Shown here piece by piece: positions 6,503-12,383 of a DNA stretch of 12,383 bases. The DNA is from CAYSHJ01 sp964589725. Lineage in GTDB: Bacteria; Planctomycetota; Planctomycetia; Planctomycetales; Planctomycetaceae. The notes under the pieces are model-generated. The model was not told where the DNA came from, ran no database searches, and saw only the letters and a program-made list of their open reading frames with translations. A program made the position numbers and the translations under genes. The stretch spans positions 1 to 12,383 of the forward strand of contig CAZPUJ010000759.1 of assembly GCA_964589725.1 (NCBI GenBank), written 5' to 3'. How positions within the stretch are numbered: position 1 is the first letter of the stretch; every line of letters starts with the position of its first letter.

Positions 6503-6847
6503 AGTGCGACGTGGAGCACAGTCCGCAATTCTCGCGGCCTGATTTGGCTAGACGATCATCGAAGCACGACCAACCGCCCCTGAAAAAAGAGTAATCAGTG
6601 GACGGCACAAAAAGACAACGTCGCCACTGTAGCAAAGCTCGAACGGGATTGCAGCGACGATCTAAGTGGACCCGTAGAGATATTCGGCTAGCTGAAGGCG
6701 TGAGACTTCAGGCCCCCAAACTCTCACGAGTTCGGCTACGACCTAACGGCCTCTGCGGGTCCATTTACGATGCAACTGTGGCCGATGATCCCCAATTTCA
6801 GCCGATACGGTCATGCTGCGAGAACCGGATGTGTCAGCGTTCCGTCG
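6503..6847. other. 345 bp gene-free region with a structured element
   Basis: No convincing protein gene lies here: the plus-strand open frames (from 6598 and 6770) have no ribosome binding site and run antisense into the dehydrogenase gene. The right-to-left promoter of the zinc-ribbon gene should lie in about 6503-6600; on the minus strand a TTGGTC-like and a TCTAGC-like hexamer can be seen there, but the match is weak. The rest is mainly the inverted-repeat element listed separately. Confidence 0.5.
6663..6767 (+). repeat. Structured inverted-repeat element, RNA-like
   Basis: The bases 6663-6679 pair with 6751-6767 over 17 consecutive positions, two of them G-T (6666 with 6764, 6675 with 6755). 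These are allowed G-U pairs only if the plus strand is transcribed; on the minus strand they would be A-C clashes. Inside are two hairpins: CTGAAG/CTTCAG at 6692-6697 and 6706-6711 with an 8 nt loop, and AACTC/GAGTT at 6719-6723 and 6728-6732 with a TCAC loop. The words CGTGAGA (6699-6705) and TCTCACG (6722-6728) are perfect complements, so the two hairpins could kiss or refold. TTCGGCTA occurs twice (6683-6690, 6731-6738). I do not recognise a known RNA family; a repeated intergenic or MITE-like element is equally possible. Confidence 0.6.
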
Positions 6848-9800
6848 TCACTGTCCAGACAAGCTCTTCAAAAACGCCAACAGGTCCGCCATCGCGGTCG
6901 CCGGAATCTCCTTCTCGAAACCTTCAGGCATCAGCGATTTACCGTTGGAGGCGATCGTCTCGATGTTGCTGCGGAGCACGACGTCTTCTTTGGCTTCGAC
7001 CCGGCGGAGTGTCACGCTGTTCGCAGACTCGGCGGCGAGCAGGCCGTTGAGTACTTTGCCGTCGGTGGTCTCGACGACGTAAGTCGTGAAGTTCGGTTGA
7101 GCTTCGCGGCTTGGATCGAGGATCGCCAACAGCAAGTCTGCCGGAGATTTGTTTGCGACGCTTTGCAGGTTCGGGCCAACCACGAAGCCCACGTCTCCGA
7201 TTTGGTGACAGTTTGCGCACTTCTGTTGAAACACCACTTTACCGCGCGCCGCATCTCCCAATTGAGCCGCCGCCGACTGATACTCGGCGACGACTTTCGC
7301 TCGATTCGGGTCGACCTCGGCGGCAAGAAGTTGCCTGGCACGATCGCGGATGTCGGACTGGGGATGATTCAGCAACAAGTCCTTCTTGTCGCGTTCAATT
7401 TCACCTCGCAAAACAGTCCCGGCTTGAACGGCCTCCAGCAGCGAATCGACTCGATTGCCTGATCGAAGCAGCGCGTCGACGATTTCGCGCCGCACGGCCG
7501 GGGAGTGACTGCGCCATCCGGTCAGCAGCAACTTCGGCACGTCCGTTCCATCGAGTTGACCGAGCGAATTCGCCGCCGCGATCTGCAACTGCGGATCAAT
7601 CTGCGGCTGTAACAGCCCGCCGAGTGTTTCACTGGCCATCGCGAAATCGCTCAGGCCGAGCATTCGTGCGGCCGCGATGCGGTCACCGGCGGACGATTTC
7701 GAATTCGCGGCAACCGCGACGGCGGTCTTGAAGAATACGACCACCTGGGACTTCGTCGCGTCATCGGCCTTGCCGTCGTTCAAGAGTTTCGGAATCGAGC
7801 CACCGCGACGCCGCAGTCCTTCACCGAGCGCAGTCAACACGGCGGAACGAGTCGCGGCCGGAAGGCTGCTCGCGACGGCAGTTCGCAACGCACTCAGTCC
7901 GGCGGCGGCGTTCGAGTCGCTGCCGAGCGTGCGAGCAAGCTCAACGAACCAACTGTTTGCGTGCGGCTGTTTGGCAAACTCCGCATCGCTCGCGAGTTGT
8001 TGAAAGAACGGCGTCACACGTCCAGCCAGGGAAGTCATCATCGCCACTCGCACATCGCCACCATTGCGCGCATCCTGCGCCAGTTGCAACAGCGTCGTCA
8101 GCGCGAGTTCGTCGGGCATTTCACCCACCGTGAACGCGAGTTGGACACGCACCTTCTCGTCGTCATCAGTCACTCGCGTCTGGACGGCATTCGCAAGTTC
8201 GCGGTTGTTCGCCAAAAGCGGCTCTGCCAATCGAATCGTCTGCGACCTCAACCTGGGCTCGACATGCGACAGGTTCGGCATGAGGACTTCGGCACGAAGA
8301 GACGTCAATCCCTCAAGCGTGCAAAGCGCGTGTAATCGGCCGAGCGGAGACGATGACTCGTGCGCGAGCTTTTCAAGCTGCGGCACGATCGACGTGTCCT
8401 GCCGTTCCCACAACAATCGTTGCGCCGTCTCGCGATTCCAGGCGTTGGCCGATTCGAGCTGTGCGACGAGTTCCGCCGATGTCATCTTGCCGAGGTTCAG
8501 CACCTTCAGTCGCTTGCCGTCGGGCGAGACGATCCGCCAGATGCGACCGCGATCGTTGCCGCTTTCGAGATCGAGATGAGCCTTGATGTCTTCGGGAATC
8601 GACGCCGGATGCTCGATCGTTTCACGGTACATGTCCAGCACGTACAGCGTGCCGTCGGGAGCGTTCACAAAGTTCACCGGCCGAAACCAATTGTCTGTCG
8701 AAGTGATGAACTCGGTGTTTTCGTCGGCCCGTTTGGCGCCGAAGCTGGCTCCGTTCGGCGTCAATGTTTTGCGATGAATCAGATTCGCACCAACGTCGCC
8801 GATAAAGGCATTGCCTCGAAACTCTTCCGGGTAAGCCGAGCCACGATAAATCGTCACCCCCGTTGCGGACGTGAAGAAGCCAATGGGAACTCGCTCGCTT
8901 TGCGGCAAGCCGGAGAACTTCGGGTCGGCCACTCGTCGTGCGGTTCGTACAATCCGCCACGGCTCCGGCGGACTGCGGCGAAACACAACAGCCGCGGCGC
9001 CCTCGAACCCGATGCTCCGCACGGTGCCGCTGGCCACGAACGACGAATTGCGCGCGAGGTAACGTCGCGGAAAGACCACATGCTCAATGTGATTGCTGTT
9101 GTTGCAGACGAATCGATTACCCCAATCGTCCAGCGAATGTCCGAACTGTTCGCCGCCACTGAGTGGTTCAAAAGTGTTCGACTTCGGATCAAATGAGAAG
9201 TCACTGGTCCCTTGCAGCACGACTTGATCGCCGCGCGTGAGCACATTCGGATTGCGACCACCCGCGACGAGGATGCGGTTTTCCAGACTCCACTTCATGT
9301 TGTTGGCCAACGACTGCACGTTGTCCTTGCCGAAGCCCGTGAGCACGATCTCACGCACGTCGGCCTTGCCGTCACCGTCGGTGTCCTTGAAATACCACAA
9401 GTGCGGATGCCCGATCACGAACACACCGCCGTTGTAGCAGCAGACCGACAACGCCCACTCGAATTGATCGGCGAAAATCGTGCTCTTGTCGAATCGTCCG
9501 TCGCCGTCGGTGTCTGCGAGCAACCGAATGATGCCGTCGTTTTTCTTGCCCCCTCCTTGCGGATGCAGCTTGGTCGGCTCGGCCGAGTACGGATAGCCGT
9601 GAAACTCCGCGACGTACATCCGCCCGAACTCGTCGAAACACGCATCGACCGGATCGCTGACCAGCGGTTCGGCGGCGACCAACTCCAGCTTGAAGCCACG
9701 TTCGACCTTGATGGTCTTGAGTGCGTCCTTGGCCTCGACCGGCGGGACTCGCGGCAATAACTGGGCGAGGGATTTTTCCTTTTCAAGCGGCGAGGGAGCG

Positions 9801-9889
9801 TCTGCCGCCAACTCGAATCGCGCGACGACCAAGATCATCAGAACCAGGATGGCGACGATCACAGACGCAGTACGGACACGCTTGGTCAT
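6848..9889 (-). CDS. PVC-type haem-binding dehydrogenase with HEAT-like repeats and CxxCH domain
   Basis: The 1013-residue protein has the order typical of large planctomycete envelope redox proteins. A hydrophobic segment at 9-23 forms a signal peptide or anchor, so it acts outside the cytoplasm. Residues about 55-455 are the putative membrane-bound dehydrogenase domain, a beta-propeller with FGRMYVAEFHGYPYS, two Asp-rich calcium-like loops (DTDGDGRFD at 126-134, DTDGDGKADV at 169-178), FIGDVGANLIHRK and DGTLYVLDMYRE. Residues about 470-860 are helical HEAT-like repeats. The C-terminal haem domain has CANCH at 891-895, with Met987 in KSLMPEGFE the likely second haem ligand. Substrate and electron partner are unknown; roles in sugar or polysaccharide oxidation have been proposed for the group. 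It begins 21 bp after pyrK, so is probably in that transcript. Length is normal and no break is seen. Confidence 0.92.
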   Translation of the reverse strand: MTKRVRTASVIVAILVLMILVVARFELAADAPSPLEKEKSLAQLLPRVPPVEAKDALKTIKVERGFKLELVAAEPLVSDPVDACFDEFGRMYVAEFHGYPYSAEPTKLHPQGGGKKNDGIIRLLADTDGDGRFDKSTIFADQFEWALSVCCYNGGVFVIGHPHLWYFKDTDGDGKADVREIVLTGFGKDNVQSLANNMKWSLENRILVAGGRNPNVLTRGDQVVLQGTSDFSFDPKSNTFEPLSGGEQFGHSLDDWGNRFVCNNSNHIEHVVFPRRYLARNSSFVASGTVRSIGFEGAAAVVFRRSPPEPWRIVRTARRVADPKFSGLPQSERVPIGFFTSATGVTIYRGSAYPEEFRGNAFIGDVGANLIHRKTLTPNGASFGAKRADENTEFITSTDNWFRPVNFVNAPDGTLYVLDMYRETIEHPASIPEDIKAHLDLESGNDRGRIWRIVSPDGKRLKVLNLGKMTSAELVAQLESANAWNRETAQRLLWERQDTSIVPQLEKLAHESSSPLGRLHALCTLEGLTSLRAEVLMPNLSHVEPRLRSQTIRLAEPLLANNRELANAVQTRVTDDDEKVRVQLAFTVGEMPDELALTTLLQLAQDARNGGDVRVAMMTSLAGRVTPFFQQLASDAEFAKQPHANSWFVELARTLGSDSNAAAGLSALRTAVASSLPAATRSAVLTALGEGLRRRGGSIPKLLNDGKADDATKSQVVVFFKTAVAVAANSKSSAGDRIAAARMLGLSDFAMASETLGGLLQPQIDPQLQIAAANSLGQLDGTDVPKLLLTGWRSHSPAVRREIVDALLRSGNRVDSLLEAVQAGTVLRGEIERDKKDLLLNHPQSDIRDRARQLLAAEVDPNRAKVVAEYQSAAAQLGDAARGKVVFQQKCANCHQIGDVGFVVGPNLQSVANKSPADLLLAILDPSREAQPNFTTYVVETTDGKVLNGLLAAESANSVTLRRVEAKEDVVLRSNIETIASNGKSLMPEGFEKEIPATAMADLLAFLKSLSGQ

Positions 9890-9910
9890 CCGGATGCCTC
9901 ACACTGGTTC

Positions 9911-10825
9911 TTAAAACACCACCTTGCTGGCCGGAAATACTGGGCCTTCAAGGCATGTGCGACGGTAATCCCAAGCACCATCATCTTGCTGAATCTTGGC
10001 GACGCAACTGAAACAGATGCCAATGCCGCAAGCCATCGGCGTTTCCAGCGACAACCAGCACGGAATGCTCACGGCGGTCGCGATCGTTTGGACAGCTTGC
10101 ATCATCCGCTCGGGACCGCAGCAATAAATCAGATCAGGCGGAGAATCGGACGTCAGCGATTGTCGCAGCAAGTCCGTGACGAAGCCGTGATGTCCTTGGC
10201 TGCCGTCATCGGTCGATACTCGCACGTCGAGTCCTTTGACCGCGAAATCATTCAGCCCGGCAAGATATTCGGCAGAACGAGCTCCGTAACAAAGTGTCAC
10301 TCGCGGCGGCTTCGCGACGAGTTCGCGCGGCGGAGTTCCGTAGCGTCGCAGTCCCAACGCTTCCCGCGTCACGGCGAGGAATGGTGTTTGACCGATGCCT
10401 CCCGCGACGCACATCAAATGTCGTGTGCCAGCTGGCGGAACCAGAAAGCCGTTGCCGAGCGGTCCCCAAATCGTGACGTCGTCGCCGACGTTCCATGTCG
10501 GCATCAGCGATGTCAGCCTGCCAGTGACCAGGTATCCGAAATCGAGCCCCGCCGGCTGACCATGCACATCGTCGTACGTGTCGTACAGCGCGAACGGCCG
10601 GCCCAGCAGCGGGTCGGTCCCGTGAACCGGCCGCACCATGAAGAACTGTCCCGGAACGATCCGCTTCGCAATCTCCGGACAATGCAGCCGCAGCCGATAC
10701 GTGTCGCGAGCCATCCGTTCTTGCTCAACGACTCGCGCGACAACCTGACTGGCAGAACAGAAAGGATTCGGCGACGAGTCGTGTTGGCATCCGTGCGACG
10801 TCGCAGCGGCGTGAGCTGACGACAT
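9911..10825 (-). CDS. pyrK: Dihydroorotate dehydrogenase electron transfer subunit
   Basis: The 304-residue protein matches PyrK, the FAD and 2Fe-2S subunit that passes electrons from dihydroorotate dehydrogenase PyrD to NAD+ in pyrimidine synthesis. A ferredoxin-reductase-like N-terminal half has the FAD motif GRPFALYD at 75-82; the NAD part has VAGGIGQTPFL at 140-150 and a CCGPERMM stretch at about 235-242. The C-terminal cluster has Cys266, Cys271, Cys274 and Cys291 in METPMACGIGICFSC-like order, the usual 2Fe-2S ligands. An N-terminal tail of about 25 residues is longer than usual and rich in Ala, Ser and His. Its start is 3 bp after the pseudouridine synthase stop, so translation is probably coupled. 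No pyrD is in the window. A related reductase subunit is possible, but the ligand spacing favours PyrK. Confidence 0.9.
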   Translation of the reverse strand: MSSAHAAATSHGCQHDSSPNPFCSASQVVARVVEQERMARDTYRLRLHCPEIAKRIVPGQFFMVRPVHGTDPLLGRPFALYDTYDDVHGQPAGLDFGYLVTGRLTSLMPTWNVGDDVTIWGPLGNGFLVPPAGTRHLMCVAGGIGQTPFLAVTREALGLRRYGTPPRELVAKPPRVTLCYGARSAEYLAGLNDFAVKGLDVRVSTDDGSQGHHGFVTDLLRQSLTSDSPPDLIYCCGPERMMQAVQTIATAVSIPCWLSLETPMACGIGICFSCVAKIQQDDGAWDYRRTCLEGPVFPASKVVF

Positions 10826-10828
10826 AGA

Positions 10829-12383
10829 TTATTCTTCGGCCTTTCGCCGGCGTTTGATGCGTTTCTGGCGGGAGTTGAACGTCCGTTGGCCTGTCATCGG
10901 GCGACGCGCCCGGCCTTCCTTGGGGACTGAACGGAAGCCGGTCACATTGCCTTCGAGGATTTCTTTACCGTCCACGGTGACTTGGTTTTGCGGAGGTCGC
11001 CGCTCAACGCGCTGACCCCGTTGCGGTAAACGCTTCTGGTCGCCCGGTCGGTTGCCGCCGTATCGACGCTGGCCGCCGCTGAAGTTGCCTTGCCCTTGCA
11101 GCCCTTGATACGTTGACCTTGCCCCGGCATCTTCCGAGACGACGAACCGTCGTTGCGGGCGATTCGCGCCACCTTGTCGCGGAGGTCCACCGTAACGGCG
11201 CTGACCAGCGGACTGAGTATTGGAATCAAACGACGCGCCTCCTTCGTCGTTGAATTGGCGGCGTTGCGGTCGTGCCGCGCCAGCTTGTGGTCGGCGATTC
11301 GCGCCACCTTGTCGCGGAGGTCCACCGTAACGGCGCTGACCAGTGGACTGAGTATTGGAATCAAACGACGCGCCTCCTTCATCGTTGAATTGGCGGCGTT
11401 GCGGTCGTGCCGCGCTAGCTTGTGGTCGGCGATTCGCGCCACCTTGCCGCGGAGGTCCACCAGATCGACGTTGGCTGTTGAATCCTGAACCGTCATCGAA
11501 CGTCCCGTCCGATGCGTCTACGAAGCGACCACGCGGTGGACGAACCGTGCCTTGCGACGGACGCTGTGAAGTCGGCGGCTGTCCTTGAAATTGTTGGCGT
11601 GACGGACCTTCGAAATCTTCTTCGCGACGGAAACTGGAGTTCGACTCAACGATGTCGGTCGACAACTGGCGTGGCGGACGCTTCTGGAAGCCTGGCTTTG
11701 AGCCGCCGCCAAGTTTCTTCGATCGTGGCTTACGACCGCGCGAAGCGGTGCTGTCCAAGTAGGCTCGCTGTTCGCACAGTTGTTTGAGCAAACGAATCTC
11801 GTCCACAGAAAGTTGGCGGAAAGCACCTCGCGGGAGACTGCTCAATCGAATCGGACCGAAGCCGACTCGTTTCAACTTCATGACCTTGTGCCCGACCTTC
11901 GCCATCAGCCGGCGAATCTCGCGGTTCTGGCCTTCGTTGAGGATGATGTCGAGATACGCGCTGTCGCCCGCCGCTTTCTTCAACCGCACACCCTCGACAC
12001 TGAATCGACCCTCTTCGAAGTACATGCCGCGTTTCAGCGAGGCCAACGTCTCGGCCGTCGGCACGCCTTTCACGTGACATAGGTAGAACTTCGGAATGCG
12101 ATACCGCGGGTGAGCCAGTCGGTTGGCCAGCTCGCCATCGTTCGTGACCAGCAGTAACCCTTCGCTTTCTTCGTCCAGCCGACCGATCGCAAACAGCCGC
12201 TCTTTGAACTGCGGGAAGAGGTCCATCACGCGCGGCCGACCAGCGGGGTCGTGGTTCGTACAGAGAACCCCTGTCGGCTTGTTGAGCGCGAAATAGACCT
12301 TGCGCTGCAACCTCACACGCTCACCATCGAGTGCGACCTTCTGCGTGAACGGATCGGCCCGAAACGCGAGGTCCGTGATCGTC
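10829..12383 (-). CDS. RsuA/RluB-family rRNA pseudouridine synthase with long RG-rich tail (5' partial)
   Basis: This enzyme converts a uridine in ribosomal RNA to pseudouridine. The frame is open to the window edge, and the residues before the GTG at 12316 (FTQKVALDGERVRLQRKVYF) look like the end of an S4 RNA-binding domain leading into the catalytic domain, so the real start is outside the window. Visible motifs are YFALNKPTGVLCT, then AIGRLDEESEGLLLVTNDG with the catalytic Asp (codon at 12173-12175), KFYLCHVKG, and LNEGQNREIRRLMAKVGHKV. The catalytic part ends near residue 185 counted from the GTG. About 310 further residues are disordered and rich in Arg, Gly, Gln and Pro, and include a 45-residue tandem repeat. 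The tail ends in a basic QKRIKRRRKAEE segment. The tail may bind RNA. pyrK follows after 3 bp. RluB, RluF or RsuA specificity cannot be told. Confidence 0.88.
   Translation of the reverse strand, partial: TITDLAFRADPFTQKVALDGERVRLQRKVYFALNKPTGVLCTNHDPAGRPRVMDLFPQFKERLFAIGRLDEESEGLLLVTNDGELANRLAHPRYRIPKFYLCHVKGVPTAETLASLKRGMYFEEGRFSVEGVRLKKAAGDSAYLDIILNEGQNREIRRLMAKVGHKVMKLKRVGFGPIRLSSLPRGAFRQLSVDEIRLLKQLCEQRAYLDSTASRGRKPRSKKLGGGSKPGFQKRPPRQLSTDIVESNSSFRREEDFEGPSRQQFQGQPPTSQRPSQGTVRPPRGRFVDASDGTFDDGSGFNSQRRSGGPPRQGGANRRPQASAARPQRRQFNDEGGASFDSNTQSTGQRRYGGPPRQGGANRRPQAGAARPQRRQFNDEGGASFDSNTQSAGQRRYGGPPRQGGANRPQRRFVVSEDAGARSTYQGLQGQGNFSGGQRRYGGNRPGDQKRLPQRGQRVERRPPQNQVTVDGKEILEGNVTGFRSVPKEGRARRPMTGQRTFNSRQKRIKRRRKAEE
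11158..11461. repeat. 135 bp tandem repeat (2.25 copies) coding for 45 residues
   Basis: Two full 135 bp copies (11158-11292 and 11293-11427) are followed by a 34 bp partial copy (11428-11461). By eye the two full copies differ at only three positions, so they arose or were homogenised recently. Because 135 is a multiple of three, the repeat keeps the pseudouridine synthase frame and encodes 45-residue units with GGPPRQGGANRRPQ, RPQRRQFNDEGGASFDSN and TQSxGQRRY parts. The copy number may vary between strains. The matching plus-strand open frame at 11153-11488 is a mirror of this repeat and not a gene. Confidence 0.92.

Noticed and set aside
11158..11461. CRISPR-like array
   Set aside because: The repeat is 135 bp, directly tandem, has no spacers, keeps a coding frame and lacks cas genes nearby.
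11153..11488. Repetitive plus-strand open frame of 111 residues
   Set aside because: Its internal repeats are only the mirror of the 135 bp tandem repeat in the pseudouridine synthase gene.
10942..11496. 184-residue minus-strand open frame inside the pseudouridine synthase tail
   Set aside because: It is the same repeat read in another frame; the in-frame reading continues the enzyme without a break and leads to the stop next to pyrK.
12314..12316. GTG as the real start of the pseudouridine synthase
   Set aside because: The frame stays open to the window edge and the preceding residues look like the S4-to-catalytic linker of the family, so the gene begins outside the window.

Overview
The window most likely comes from a planctomycete. 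The strongest sign is the 1013-residue protein at 6848-9889, with a secreted PVC-type dehydrogenase domain, a HEAT-like middle and a C-terminal CxxCH haem domain, an architecture largely typical of Planctomycetes. Moderately high GC content, weak or missing Shine-Dalgarno sites and a very Pro/Ala/Ser-rich zinc-ribbon protein fit this. Genus and species cannot be told from the sequence.

Layout, left to right. (1) 1-934, plus strand, is an accessory patch: the last 43 codons of an ISL3-type transposase cut by the window edge, a two-gene type II toxin-antitoxin module of the MazF/PemK kind (238-797, ATGA overlap), and an orphan, very GC3-rich C-terminal gene fragment (about 806-934). (2) 1087-6502, minus strand, reads from right to left as a four-cluster zinc-ribbon protein of unknown function, a FadA-type thiolase 30 bp after it, a 350 bp spacer holding a long imperfect palindrome, a GmhA-like SIS-domain sugar-phosphate isomerase, and a class III PLP aminotransferase. 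(3) 6503-6847 has no protein gene but carries a 105 nt element that folds well as a plus-strand RNA (17-pair closing stem, two hairpins with complementary loop regions). (4) 6848-12383, minus strand, is a tight cluster: an RsuA/RluB-type pseudouridine synthase with a long RG-rich repeated tail (5' end outside the window), then pyrK after 3 bp, then the PVC haem dehydrogenase after 21 bp.

How the genes work together: pyrK (pyrimidine synthesis, flavin/Fe-S electron transfer) and the pseudouridine synthase (rRNA maturation) are housekeeping genes, and the dehydrogenase is an envelope redox enzyme. Their spacing suggests shared transcription rather than a shared pathway. Likewise the zinc-ribbon protein and FadA look co-transcribed, but no other beta-oxidation gene (fadB or acyl-CoA dehydrogenase) is present.

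I do not see a clear new multi-gene system. The best leads are the two non-coding elements (the 3263-3586 palindrome and the 6663-6767 structured element), the unknown zinc-ribbon protein, and the 135 bp tandem repeat in the pseudouridine synthase tail.
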